Shown: positions 39,697-51,749, counted from the first letter of the stretch. The stretch: 64,000 nucleotides of DNA from Amphibalanus amphitrite (GCF_019059575.1 NW_024882039.1:62001-126000), one strand, 5' to 3'. A program made the numbers and translations. Notes: generated by a model not told the origin, from the letters alone.

Positions 39697-40363
39697 TTGC
39701 AAGTAAGCATCACAACAAATTCTAGAACCTTGGCAAACAAGTTGAGTCACGTCACGATAGGACGTAGGACGTGCTCTCTCGGGAGGGTCATCCTCTGGTG
39801 TGGCTTGAGGGGAGCTGTCCTTAGTTCTTCGAGATGTTGGTCGATCTTCAGGCCTGCGTCCCGGACTATGCCACTGCTCGAGTAGGATATCCCGAGGCAC
39901 TGAATTTTGCCATCCGAGCCGAGGTTAGGCAGGGGCTGACCCTGTACCTCGATCCGGGCCCTTGAGCCGATGTAGCAGATCTTATTCTTGCCGTCGATCT
40001 TGGCGATTGATGTCCAGCACTTGGCGGTGTTGATGGTGAGCCCCGACTTCCTCAGTGTGTCGGTTACCTCCGTGATCCGTTTTCCAAAATCACCGGAGTC
40101 CTCGCCAGGATTACCAGATCGTCTGCGAACGCCATGACTGGCGGCAGGTCTGATGAGGCGGCGGCTTCGATGGTAGGGGAAGTTGCCTCGCCTGACGGAC
40201 ACCTCTGGTGGTACGAATATGGTAGCCACGCCGCAGCTCCGTGGTTGCCCCTGTATAGATGTTCTCGAGGTCTACGGCTTGCGGCGGCACTAACAGAATA
40301 AACAGAGCGGTAGAGGAAAAGAGACGAGAAAAAGCTAGGCGCTGGTAGCGATTTGTTAACCAC
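39697..40363 (-). pseudogene. R2-like LINE reverse transcriptase fragment, unit copy 2
   Basis: DLPPVMAFADDLVILA (catalytic ADD, about 40100-40145) is readable in one frame. KRITEVTDTLRKSGLTINTA, KCWTSIAKIDGKNKICYIG and CLGISYSSSGIVRDAGLKID with LRTAPLKPHQRM lie in the next frame. Frame changes and the missing GDPL segment are as in copy 1, so the decay is shared. Confidence 0.6.
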
Positions 40364-40391
40364 AAGTAAATTTGAGTAAATTGCTTACTGC

Positions 40392-40600
40392 CTACCGATA
40401 TACAATCTGTCGTCCGTGACTGGAGGTATCAAACGTCTTCTCGTCAGTGAAGATGACGGTTCTCCAGTACTCGCCATCGGAATACTGGCGAACGGCTGCT
40501 TGGGCAAACGCCAGCCGACCCTCGATGTTTCTGGGCGACACGAGGTTTCGCTCCTCAGCCGCAGGACCTCGGAGGCCGACTGCTCGCAGGCGGCTGAAAA
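40392..40600 (-). pseudogene. Tc1-like transposase exon-like fragment, unit copy 2
   Basis: RLRAVGLRGPAAEERNLVSP, RNIEGRLAFAQAAVRQYSDG, EYWRTVIFTDEKTFDTSSHG. Similarity starts right after TTTTCAG (about 40602). Same structure as copy 1. Confidence 0.6.
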
Positions 40601-41111
40601 TGTCATTGAATTGTCGTGATGATGGCAAGGCAACAATAACATGCGTCACAACAAGGGACAGAAATAATGAAAAAATCCACCAGAGAAAGGCATCTCGAGT
40701 AATAAGGTAATCAGCTATTGTGTTACAGAATCCGAGAAATGCATGCAATACCTCTGTGTCAAAGCACTGGAGTGAAGGCAAGCAAAACATTACTTTTAAC
40801 GAGAATCGTACTGTTCATCCTTTCGATACGTTATCTGGCCCGAATGACTAGAAATGTTCGTGCGTGTTCGTGATCGTTCGTCGCCCAGAGAACCATAAAT
40901 TTTGTGTTAAAATAGGTATAAGTCTATTTTTGATTATCAAGTAAACAGTTTATTCGATACACTCACGTCCGTCACACGCCGTCAGGTGCGTCGGCCACGT
41001 CGTACCTACAACGGCGCGGCCTCGCACCGGTGGAATCGATTCGAAGACTGTCCGGCCCCCGTCCCGTCTCAGCCCTAGTGGTATATATGTTACAGGCAAT
41101 GTATGGAATTA

Positions 41112-41178
41112 GGCATTCTATAGAATGCCTGGCCGACCAGGCATTCTATAGAATCCCTAGGCATTCTATAGAAAGCCT
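41112..41178. repeat. Triple palindrome AGGCATTCTATAGAATGCCT, copy 2
   Basis: Same cluster as 22755-22825. Here the third repeat has an A-for-T change in one arm. Confidence 0.75.
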
Positions 41179-41460
41179 AAGCATTATTTCTCGCAAAATA
41201 ATGCTCCCGAGGCATGTAGTTAACGTGTGTATTGCGAATCCTTCTACAACTTATATTGTAGCTTTCGACCAAAACGTTAGCTGGGAAAACAGGGGCAAGC
41301 TCCTGCACTGCTTCCTGTTCTGTTGGTGTAATATCTCTATATTATCCATTCACAGCATGTTTACTATTGCTTCAACTGTCACTGCCAAACACTTCACGCA
41401 ACAGCCAAATCACGGTTCAAGTCACGGGCATGTATATTTTTCACGTGTTTGTATCACTTT

Positions 41461-41668
41461 TTAGGAATTGTTACAATGGCTTCCTCGGTGGCACCGACTG
41501 ATACACTTCCTTTTCGCTTTCCGGCACTTACAGCGGCCCGCACATCTCCTCACACACGAGCACTTGAACATGCCCTGCCCGCTGCCGCCGGAGGACAGGG
41601 CCTCCCGCAGTGAGCGCGGTTCAACCGGCGGCACGTCGCTGACATTCATGAACGTCCCCCTGCATTCC
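41461..41668 (-). pseudogene. Integrase-derived gene (KRBA2/SCAND3-like), last exon, unit copy 2, truncated
   Basis: ECRGTFMNVSDVPPVEPRSL, REALSSGGSGQGMFKCSCVR and RCAGRCKCRKAKRKCISRCH then RGSHCNNS and stop at 41461. The cysteine-rich tail is intact here. The exon is cut on its 5' side at 41668, where the LINE endonuclease (VMCIQEIHLKP) of unit copy 3 begins. An artificial in-frame fusion results. Confidence 0.6.
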
Positions 41669-41679
41669 GGTTTAAGATG

Positions 41680-43301
41680 AATTTCCTGAATACACATCAC
41701 ATAACAGATGTTTCTGATGCCAGAAGGGCCTGTTTCGCTTCCGCCCAGTTGCGCAGGATTCCCCTAACATTCCATTGCAGCACTTGTATATTATGGATGG
41801 CGTGGTGGGTCATCGTGGGTGTGTCTGTGTGTGTGTGTTCTACTGACGCTGGTTACGGAGGGTGTACGGGTGGGAGTCCGACGGGGCGGACTGGAGACGG
41901 CGCCTGGGCTGGCCCCGTGCCGGTGGCGTGGCTGGACTACTGGAGGAGTCGGTCTGCTGGCTCTGGTCGGAATGATCAGAGGAAGATGGAGTTGGGTTGC
42001 GGAGTCTGTGATCCCCGGCGGAGGACTGGGCGCGGGCACCCGTTCCGGAGGAGGATGGGGTTGGGTTGCGGAGCCCGGGGGCTCCGACGGCGGCCGCGGG
42101 CGGGCGGGGGACACCCGCTCGACCAAGCTCCGAGGAGGAGCCGTCACCCGCAGTCGCAAGGTCCTTGGGCCTCGGGGGGACCTTCGGCGTGACACGCGCC
42201 GGGGTAGCCGGTCTGGGAGGAGGAGGAGGAGGCTTGGCGTTGGAGGCAGGGGAGATAGGGTGGTAGGTGGGGGTGGAGGACCGGCTGGCGGGAGGAGGGA
42301 GGTTAGGGTACTCTCGGTCGGAAAGTGGCGGCGGAGGGCGGGTCGGGGGAGGGGGAGGGGCTTGGTTAGGGTTGGAGTCGGGAGGTTTGGGCTTCGTGTC
42401 CCGGCTTGGAGCAGCTCGAGCACACAGAATTCGGCAGTGCTGCTGGCGATGCCCGTACTTCTGGCACCGTCGACAGCGCATGGGCTTGGGAAGGACAGGA
42501 CGAACATGGAAGGAAAGGTAGGCGGCTCGGACGGTGGACGGAGGCATAGAGGACTCAAAGGTTAGGATCAGGACTTTAACGAGAGCCGAGGGGGTCGGTA
42601 AACCGCACGGACACCCACGCGGCTGAAACCATCCTCCAGCTCAGCGATTTGGAGGTCAGGAGCGAAAATGGATCCTTGGGATTGATTTAGGTGAGAAGGG
42701 GCCCAAGCCCGAACCTCAACCCCAGCGATCCGGCTGACCGCCAGTAAGGCCCGGCGGTCATCCGGGTCGCAGCGGACCATGAGGTCCCCCCACGGAGCAG
42801 CCTGGCGCTGGGACAGCGCCCGACCGCCCCGACGAGGGAATCCTCCACGGCCCAGGGGGAGAGCTCGGTCATGGGACTCCCATCCAGGCGACGGAAACGG
42901 ATGAAGGATTGGGGAGAGAAGGTGGTGGGAGGGGGAGGCATGGTACGGTGAGGTAGGTGTTGTGTGGTGTTGGAGGGTAGTGATGCAGGTGTTTGTTGGG
43001 TGGGCGTAAGTGGGTGTTGTGTGTGTAGTGTTGGCTGTGTGAGTTGTAGCAAAGCAAGTGAAATTTCATTACGTTAAGCAAGTGAGTCAGGTGAGCGTGG
43101 GCGAGGCAGGCGAGCAAACTTACGTGAGACGAACGGTCGGCAGGGCACAACGGCGTTCTTCTTGCTGTGTTCTTGGTGGACAGTGGTCCGGGTACCAAGC
43201 GAGAGCCCGGAGTAGTGGACTGTGTACTCAGAAGACGCCGTGGTGCTGAGGATGCTCACCAGTGTCACCAACGTTAACAGCCGACAGCGCACTTTTTCCA
43301 A
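41680..43301 (-). pseudogene. LINE gag-like ORF1 plus start of endonuclease, unit copy 3
   Basis: Same ORF1 as in copies 1 and 2, with the shared frame change near 42630 (LEDGFSRVGV to VSVRFTD-type switch). The knuckle CRRCQKYGHRQQHC lies at 42450-42490, followed by a deletion that removes the second and third knuckles. Endonuclease start ETSVMCIQEIHLKP runs to the unit edge at about 41672. Confidence 0.6.
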
Positions 43302-43444
43302 ACGTTTATTGTTTTATTTTGTTCTTAGTTCATTTGACTGCTCTTACTTTGCTAAATTCTCAAATATATTAACTACATGTGTGTGCTGAAGAGTACCTTC
43401 TTTTTTCCTTCTTTTTTCCTTTTTTGAAGAGTACCTTCTTTTAT

Positions 43445-44635
43445 CCCGCGCCTCAGTGGCGGTCTCGGCCAACTTCGCCCTAGTGGGGGGGGGGGGGGGC
43501 ATATGTTACCAGTTACCACCCACCTCTAACTCAAAAACTAAGAGGGCTAGAAAGACGCGGTATAAAGCAGTCGATAGCCCTCAATGCGTACGTTTGAAAG
43601 TATTTCGGTCATTTTTCATCTTAGAGCAATATTGGGGTCACCAGAGGTCATCAAAGGTCAAAATTTGCCAATTGTCATTATATTTTTCAGAAAACATGCC
43701 GCTATCTCATGAACTATGGTAGCTAGAAAAACGCATGGAAAAGCATTCGATAGCTTTTGAACTTTTCTTTTGAAAAGGTTATTATCAATATTGACCTCAG
43801 GTCAACGGTTTAGCCTCCAGAGGGCAAAAACTCCAAAAATAGCTGTTTTTACGAAAAGTGTTTTTCGACAATAACTTTCGACTCCAAAAAGCCACGACAT
43901 TTCTATTGCCAGAATCGTGTTCCCCTCGCCGAGACGCGTCGAATGAACTATAATTTGACTTTGAAAGGTCAACTTGAAAATTGAACCTCAGGTCAAGGTC
44001 ATGACCTTACCGGAAAAGGTCATGTTGCAAATCAGTCGATGCGTCTCAAAAAGACAAACACAATGAGACCATCCCCAGCGTTCTATCTCTTTCCAATCGC
44101 GAGTTATTGGCAAACAACTGTTTGTAGCCTCAAGTGACCTCGGATGACCTGTCTAGAGGCTATCAGCAAAAATGACACCTTGGTCATCACGAGTGGACTA
44201 AATCATTGTGATTCTGAAATATTTGGACTGTTCCGATGCGTACACACGGATCTAGAGGTATTTTCATTTTTCTCCATTGACTTGTAATGGAAAGGTCACG
44301 CCGCTGACCTGACCTTAGGTCACGGATATAAAAAATCCGAGATATACAAATTGTAGGCGCCCATAACAGCATGCAATCCACCAAGCTTGAAACCTTTCTG
44401 ACAAACACTGCAGGCTGGACATGATTGCAAACTTTTCTTTAGGCTTGGTCAGTTAACTTGAGCTGGTGACCTGACCTGACATGACCTGGGGTCAAAAATT
44501 TCACACATTATCCAAAATTGATGTACCAAAAGCTAGCCCAAGCGGCGCGGCGCTACGCGCCGCGGTTTTTTATTTACACGCAAAAAACGCGACAGGGTGG
44601 TAACATATGCCCCCCCCCCCCCACTGGGGCGAAGG
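43445..44635. mobile_element. G-tract element with TTAT target duplication (piggyBac-like ends)
   Basis: The left end CCCGCGCCTCAGTGG is followed by a second terminal word CTTCGCCCTAGTGGGG and a 14-G run. The right end is the C run and CCACTGGGGCGAAGG. The flanks are TTAT (43441-43444, 44636-44639). Units 1 and 2 lack it and read through TTCTTTTTTCGTCGAGAG. The interior shares TCAGGTCAAGGTCATGACC and CAGTCGATGCGT with the element at 5486-11118. Some 18 AGGTCA/TGACCT words are present. No protein. Confidence 0.8.
43630..44500. promoter_or_regulatory. AGGTCA half-site array
   Basis: Clusters lie at 43635-43660, 43790-43807, 43970-44025, 44134-44155, 44293-44325 and 44465-44495, in both orientations and with variable spacing, including TCAAGGTCATGACC. 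This is the densest example in the window. Function not shown. Confidence 0.45.
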
Positions 44636-44773
44636 TTATCGTCGAGAGCCGCCTGAGACACGAGTTGGAACAACACCGGTCTTCTTAACAGGCGCACTGG
44701 AAGGGGGAGAGAGTGAGTTTCGCCCACGTCTCGTGTTTTTCGCAAATATCTTACGCCGTTATCATTCTATTAA

Positions 44774-45262
44774 AGGGACCCTCCCACCTTCAAAGAAGTT
44801 TATGAATTGGCATGAAAGTGATGTCGCTCGGCTCAGAAAGAGCGAAAACGAATATCTACCAACTTTCACCGAAAAATATTCACCGGTTTTCAAGATATTA
44901 GACTTTTACTTTTGTTTACTTTTTAGGATCTCCGCTGTTCCTAGCGACTTTAATTGGAAGCAATAGTTTGGCAGCTGAAAGTGCGGCACTTGTTGCGCGC
45001 AAAGCAGCATATACCACCGCGTGCTACAAAATGTTTTAGTCAAACATCTAAAAATCGTTAGATATCTGCGCTGACGTCACACATTCAGAGGGGTATTCCT
45101 ATGCATTAGCCCCTCTGAATCAAAATGCTGCAATTTTGAAATTCAATATTTCCGATTTAAGGCATTTCTCGATGTTGTGAGTGCCGAAACGGGTAATTGT
45201 GAGCCAGGGACCCCATTTTGGCTATCTCAACTCAAAGCTAATGTTAAGGTGGGAGGGTCCCT
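44774..45262. mobile_element. TTAA MITE in unit copy 3
   Basis: The ends AGGGACCCTCCCACCTT and AAGGTGGGAGGGTCCCT are perfect inverted repeats. TTAA lies on each side (44770-44773, 45263-45266). The empty site CTATTAACGTCAC is present in copy 1 (11683-11695) and copy 2 (30629-30641). Inside, TTCAGAGGGG and its inverse CCCCTCTGAA form a hairpin near 45085-45121. No coding sequence. Confidence 0.9.
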
Positions 45263-45537
45263 TTAACGTCACATTTTCATTACCTGCCTCAGATTGAATT
45301 GCAAATCTACGGTACCAGTCCACAGTTGATAGTGCACACAAACAACTTATCAAAAGCAATCAGATACCTAAGTTTTTCAAGCCTTTCCTTCTTTTATTCT
45401 AAATTGGTTATGTTTTGACTTGGATCAAGTTGAACTTATTTATCAAGCTCCTCTACTTTTTCATGATATCACGTTATGTCTGCTCTGCCTTCTGTAAATT
45501 GCTACTGAAATAGTGGATGTCCTCATGTTCAGTATTA

Positions 45538-46489
45538 CAGGGTGTCCCAAAATAATGTCACACCTTTCCAGCGTCAATTTCATGAAAATAACAAACATGA
45601 GAGGCGCACTTTTCTTACATATTCCCACCTTCTCCCTGATGCGGGCAAGCATACGGTCCGGGACATCAGACATCAACATATCCAGCTTCTGTGGACTGAT
45701 CTTGGATCAGACAGATCGAACGTTCCTGGTCAGCGTGCGTTCAGGTTATCCTGGCGCCGTTTTTCTCACCTCTTACAGGACGATCGCCCAAAGATTTTCT
45801 ATCGGCGACAGGTCGGGGCTATTCACCGGCCATTTGTCCTTCTCCTAGTATGCTGGGAGGTTCGATCTGTACCAGTCCTTCGTCGTTCTAGCTCGATGAG
45901 CCGGGGCGCCGACTTGTTGAAAGATGGCCCTGGACATGTTCAGCAGAAGTTTTCGGCTGGAAACATGTCTTGTTGGGCTTCAGCTTTAGAGACATCCTCC
46001 GGTACCGATGGATTATCAATTTGAAGGCTGGATGACTGTTGGCAATCAGCCTCCTTGCCAGTTTCCTTGTGGATAAGACCGTCTTTAGCTCCGCACTTCG
46101 CGATGACGATCTGCGCTATACCCGGCTGGCGGAAGTCTTCCTGCCGCGGCCTAGCTTGTTCCCAGGCGTCTATCCGCTTCTGTCGCGTGATAACCAGTAC
46201 CAAATTGTGCGACAACTCATGCCCAGTACCTCGGCGACCTGGCCGTGGGTCATGCCACCGGCAACCAACCATGCCGACTGCTCCGCTGCGGGACGATTTG
46301 CTCTGCAGTTTCGGAAATGACCTCCGTACACCCTTGACCGGTCAGGGTCACAAAAATTCGAAGGTCACGTGACTAGAATGTGGCCAATATGGTCTTGAAG
46401 CCAGTACCGGTGAAATTATATTGATACTGCGCAGTAGAAGGCAAAACAAAGTTTGTGGGAGGGTGTGACAATAATTTTGGGACACCCTG
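45538..46489 (-). mobile_element. Mariner/Tc1-like element, decayed, in unit copy 3
   Basis: Inverted ends CAGGGTGTCCCAAAATAATG and its partner sit between TA dinucleotides (45536-45537, 46490-46491). The minus strand encodes a stop-ridden transposase: FQQVGAPAHRARTTKDWY, KDKWPVNSPDLSPIENLWAI and PQKLDMLMSDVPDRMLARI. The second catalytic position, normally Asp in QQDGAPAH, is Val here, and TGG codons have become stops. At 952 bases it is nearly full length but inactive. Units 1 and 2 lack it. Confidence 0.8.
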
Positions 46490-47084
46490 TAATGTCTCCC
46501 GAAAAAAACGACGAGCAGATGTACATCTGTACGTTGTTAGGGTTTTGTTGAACAAAATATTCCGTGTATATCGGTAAGGATTATGTCCGCACCGTTTCTT
46601 TTATTGCTTCCCTAATCTACTCATCGTATTGAAGAAGGGAATTACGGCTCATTTTTCAGAAGCCCCTTCCCCTTACGAAGCCCCTTCCCCTTACTTGCTT
46701 GTGCATTTTGCACAAGTTATGAGACAGTTCTTGGCATACTTGGTGGCGCTCTGTGTGAATTCAAATGACGTAATCAATATTTTTATGAGTAATTTATGTT
46801 TTATTCACAAAAAAGATAATTCATGTATGAAAATATCATAGGAACTGACAACCTTGTTCGTTTCGTTTAGGTAGGTGTTGGGAAACATTCATTAACTGTC
46901 ATGCTTACGTCAACGTGCGATCATCAACGGAAATTCTGGAAAATCGCAGAAATCGATATGAAGGGAGCTCCTAATTACGGATCTGCAGATCACGCACGTA
47001 ATTTCCTGGACGGTCACGCATAGTATAGTCAGACTATCCGACCCCATTCACCTCCCCCCCCCCCCCAGCCCACCCATGAGCCGA

Positions 47085-47300
47085 GCACGTGTGACCACGT
47101 GTCATAGTGACGTCACCGGCTGGGGCGGGGCGACTCCCGCAGAGGACCAGTAGCGGCTCGCGGCGGCGGGGTCACGTGCTCGCCGGCACAGCTGCCTCAC
47201 AGGGGCGGTCACCGGCCGGGCGGGCGGTCGCCGGCCGCGGACCGCCCAGTCGCCCGCCAGCGGACGCCGGCAGCGGGCGGGCGGCGCTCTGCTGCCCTGA
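47085..47300. promoter_or_regulatory. CpG-rich promoter-like block, copy 3
   Basis: Same block as at 12530-12735, with TGACGTCA near 47107 and CACGTG words. Confidence 0.3.
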
Positions 47301-48479
47301 TTCTAGCAATTTACTTATTATTTTATTATTCTGCTCCACTTTCCACTCGCGCTCGGTTATTCTGTTTCCAGCAATTTACACAGTTCTGGTCTTCTTTCAA
47401 CTCGTCGCAAGGGTAGCTCTGTGGAGGCTGGCAAGTGGCAGTCGAGGGTGTTTTATTAGAAAATTGGTAACATTTCCTCCGTTCTGTGGTTGGATTTCTT
47501 GGAACTTTGGAAGGTGCGTGAGCATTGGTGTCGGCTGGCGGTGTCGCTCTGTGGGCAGCTGCGGTCCCAGCGAGCTCTAGGGTATAGGCTAGTGGCCACA
47601 CTGCGGCGGGGGGCACGCCCGGAGCTGGCCGAGCTACCCCGCTGTCCGCGTGGTTACTGAACAGGCACATTCTGTTAAAATTACTAAATAATTAGCTACT
47701 TCCCCTAAATTGCACATATGGTTGGAGCTGCTCCGGAGGGCGTGGTGCGTCACTAGTAGGGGCGAGTTTCAGCCGCCCGGGGCCAGTGGGGTGCGCCTCT
47801 ATTGTCTTGTCCAGTGGATGGTCTCGTCTGTCTGGTGGGAACTGCCTGACGGCAGTCCCAGCGGCAGGTGGAATGGTTTTTCTAAGTCCGGCAGGAGGGA
47901 GGCCAACGTCCTCTTGTACTCTTGAGGTCATCAGCTTACCATTGATTGCCTCAACCGTTCAAGGTGAAGGTGGCAATTTTTGTAAGCCAGCTTACCTACG
48001 GACGTAGACATGTCCGGACGGGAACGGGAGTTTTTTTTTCGTCCGAAAAGTGCGTCCTCACCCAATCACCCTCATCAAAATTGGCCATCTACTCAGTGCA
48101 GTAAGTCGGCCGATTCGCCTTTTGCTCTTTAGTGAGATGGCTCTGGCTGCCGGAGACCCGTATCTTGAGCCCGGCGGGTCACAGCCGTCTGGACACTGTT
48201 TGGACCGAGACGGGCTCGACATGGGCTCCTCCGGCAGTGGCCGGTGGCCACCTAGTGTTCTATGGCGGACAGTCATCACTGGCGTATCCAGGACCTTGAA
48301 AAGCAGGTCAGACCTGTTCCAGGAGCCCCACCTTCGCGTCAGGGGTCCCAGACGTAACCTTTACCCACGCCGGGGTGCGGTTCTGCGCCCTCTCCGTTTC
48401 CAAATGGAGACCTTTTTTTGGGTTTACAACGACCCTTAGGGTTTTACAAAATAACTGGTCGCCTGATAAGAACGTAGGT

Positions 48480-48740
48480 ACAGGATGGTGCAGTCGGTCA
48501 CCGACTGGACCGGGTGCCAGCCGGCGGCTCGCCACTGGTCCCGCTGAGGAGCTCCAGCGGCATCCAGAGCGGGCCGCACGCGGGGCAGCGCAAGCCGTCC
48601 AGGCCGGCGCCGTCCCCGGGCGGCAGGAGGAACTCACCCGGAAGACAGAGCCACGGTCGCGACTCGCGGTTGAGCCGCAGGCAGTACCGGTTCGGCTCAC
48701 CGGAGATCGTGTTGACCCCTCCTTCGGGCGCAGGGCTGTA
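48480..48740 (-). pseudogene. FAM169-like exon, unit copy 3
   Basis: Same exon as 14092-14390. A one-base deletion after the PLELLS word changes frame here, and the donor is lost as in copy 2. Confidence 0.35.
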
Positions 48741-49239
48741 ACGGAACGGATAGATAATTTGGAGGGCGATAGACACTGGGCATCAGCGACAGCACAAACC
48801 ACCGTCACAAACGTCTCTGGAAAAAGTCGAATATTCTTTAAGCTCTGTTCTAAGATCCGAGGTAGTGGTTCGATTGTCACTGGCCATGAGCACATGTTAA
48901 ACCACCCACTCCAGAACGCTCAGTTATCCCCCATAGGTATCGTCCCTAGAAAAGATTAAAATTTATCACAGTTCTCTCCTAACTACTTGTAATGTATATG
49001 TCCGCTGGTGGTGAACTCTCGTTGCGTCTTCTCCTTGGCCAGGCTCTTCATCAGGTCCAGCGGGGTGCGGATGGGCCGGGATCAGACCACTGGCATTCGA
49101 AGACCGCCCCTGGACATCGCTCTGAAGGCCGCAGCCAGAGAGCGGCGGGGGTGCAAACAGCAGAAGTTTGTTAACTAACGTAGGCAAGTTTTGAAGACGC
49201 AAGTTAATAGATGAACACTTTTTGTCAGTAATACAGAGG

Positions 49240-50165
49240 CTGGGCAGAGTCTCCTGATCGCCCGGAATCACGCTATCAGGTCACGTAAGCTGTCAGTCGC
49301 TGTCCCCGCTGCCCCTGAGCAGGCTGATGGAGGACGAGGAGGCGGCGGTGGCTGGGTCTCCTGGTCCCTCATCTCCTTGGCAGGTGCTCTGGCGTTGCGG
49401 AGGGTAAGCAGACCGTCGGAAAGTCTTGCCAAAACCGACGTGCGTTCCCTGTAGTCTTCCGACTTTTCTGTCTTCGAGAGCCGGTCGTCTGCGGCATGTT
49501 CCACTAGGCGTTGATCTGCTGTCTGACGCGCCAATATGCCGTCTTCTGCGCTGCTGACGTTGATCAGCGTTCGGGCAGCGCGGGGACGTCGTCCGTAGGT
49601 GGATGGGCGAGTGGTGGCGGCTGGCTGACGGGAGCCGGTCGTGAACTCGTCGTTGTGGGATCCGACGAGCGACCGGCTGTCTCTGAACGTACTGCTTTAG
49701 CCGGAGGTGGGAAATGCGGCTCAGTGTGGCGCTTGCGGGACTGTGGAGGGAGAGAGAAGGAAGACGCGACGTAGGGCGGGGCTGTCGCTGGACTGTCCCC
49801 AACAATCCTGTGCATTTGCTCAAAATACGGCCACGGTGTTGACCTCCCACGTCCGGTGTTGCGCAGCCCAGACTGGTCGCGGCTTCGCCGGTACGAATAC
49901 ATATGAATTCGACCGTATTCTTCCCTCCACGGCGGTCACTCCCAGGAGGTCTCCAGCCTCCCTCCACGTAGCCCTCTTCAAGCTGCCGGTAGCTTTCGTG
50001 AACCGATAGTGGCGGGTCTCCATAAAATCAAGGAGCATCTGTTCGCTCCACTTCGCCCGCCAGCCTGCCTGGACGGTCCGGGCTGTGGACCAGCAGATCC
50101 GGAGTAAGACTCGCTAGCGCTGGCCTGCCAGCAGGAGGCCTGGTGCTCGTCGCAGACCTCGGACT
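49240..50165 (-). pseudogene. Myb/SANT-like DNA-binding protein fragment, unit copy 3
   Basis: LLDFMETRHYRFTKATGSLK, RATWREAGDLLGVTAVEGRI, frameshift, SGLRNTGRGRSTPWPYFEQM and HRIVGD, then the same linker and EDYRERTSVLARLSDGLLTL. The very C-terminal segment is removed by the deletion at 49233. Confidence 0.5.
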
Positions 50166-51121
50166 CCATAAAATACTGGATACACTGGTACTATGCGTGC
50201 AGCTCGTCATACACCCCGTGAAAGCATGCAGTGTATTATTTTATGTTTAGAGCATATTCATCTACAAAATAGACTCCTTTGTGATGTATAGCGCGTAGAT
50301 GTGCTCGCATTGACATAAATTTATCGTGAAAATTAATGTGTGAAGAAAAAATGTCCTACAAAATATGGTTCCTACGCCAGCAAGCAATGCATATGTTAGA
50401 AAAATCCAGGTGTCTATTGCATTTTATTGTCATAAAGGTGTCACAAGCGTAGTACTACTTTGTAACGTTAAACCCCGCCGGGACGATGCCCGGCGCCCAC
50501 CAGGGCTCGGGGCCGGGGGTGGCTGATCGTCTAAGTATGAAGCTACCCTACAAAAAGTACCGCATGTAAGTCGGTCAAGTGGTTGCTGAGATGCAAAAGC
50601 GTTCGCACGCTCGACCGGCTGGCCGCTCATACTCAGAAATTTCCATAAGTTTACGAAAGACTATGATCGCTTCGCCTGCTCCGTAACAAACCACAATTAC
50701 CGTTTCGTATACGCCGAGATATCCCTTTAGCATTACCCTAGCCGTGCAGGAAGCATTGCACGTGATCTTTCCTGCACTGTTGTCCGCCACGGGTTGATGA
50801 CCTACAGTTCTGGTGATTTTATAATAAAATACTTTAGCCCGCGCCACGCTGGGGGGGGGGGCTCCACGCCCCCCAACCTCAGATCCTGTGGAGGGCGTCT
50901 CGCGCCGCCCCCCCCCCCCATCGCACTTGAGTTTGTCTTCGTCTTCGGGCCACAGAATGCTTCGCCGGCGCGGGCTGGCAACCCACGCCGGCTAGCGGTT
51001 ACCCTCCAGCTCTTGGCCGTCCGCAGGGCTGCGGGTCGTTGCCTGGGCTGCACCACGAGGAGGCGGCTGGTGGGGACTTCGGACGGCGGTTGGCCGCCCC
51101 TTTGCAGCCCGTTGGCCGCCC

Positions 51122-51521
51122 CTAAGCAGCCAGATTTGTTTGCCGGTTTTCCATTTTGCAGGTTTGGCACCTGCCGTCCGCTCCTTGCTTAGCGCCCTGG
51201 ATCTGTAGGGCGACCAGTTTCTGCTTCGTCCGGTACCTGAGGGTATTCGGCCCGTCATGGTCCTCGTCCTCCTGCTCGGACGGGTGCGCCCCTGACTGCC
51301 AGTTGAATGGAACACCTTGAGGATCGTATTGGTGTTCTCTACGACCAGTCTTGACCTTCCAGGCTGGCAGTCTGTAAAGCACCCTTCAGTACCCGGTTAA
51401 ACCTCTCCACTGCACCCGCTCCCCTCGGGTGGTAGGGGGTAACACGTATATGTTTCACCCCGACCCTGCTCAGGTACTCGTTGAAATCACGGGACGTAAA
51501 TGCCGTGCCATTGTCCGACAC
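51122..51521 (-). pseudogene. Ty3-like integrase fragment, unit copy 3
   Basis: SDNGTAFTSRDFNEYLSRVG, VKHIRVTPYHPRGAGAVERF and NRVLKGALQTASLEGQDWS, followed by WKVKTGRREHQYDPQGVPFN in a shifted frame. Equivalent to the fragments in copies 1 and 2. Confidence 0.6.
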
Positions 51522-51749
51522 GAGTTTCTCAGGATAGCCTTCCCTGGCCGCTACGGTCTCCGTGAAATCGTATCACTGCACGTGACGAGGGCTGTGAACA
51601 AGAGCCGCATTTTGGAGAATTTTGCTACTCAGCGGCCTGGAGGTCGTCGGCCGGCGCCGGAGGCGGTATACTGTTCGCCGTGGCGGCGCTCAGCGACGAG
51701 CGCAGGAGGATCTCGACTCGGACCTGGCGCTGGGCGCGCGCCCCTTCCG

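Larger units (their letters stand above)
28666..41668. repeat. Composite segmental unit, copy 2 (13.0 kb)
   Basis: Same order as copy 1. It contains a SINE (31406-31776) and a hAT-type element (33717-36650) not found in the other copies. It lacks the TTAA elements, the foldback and the internal duplication. It joins copy 3 directly at 41668-41672. Confidence 0.9.
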
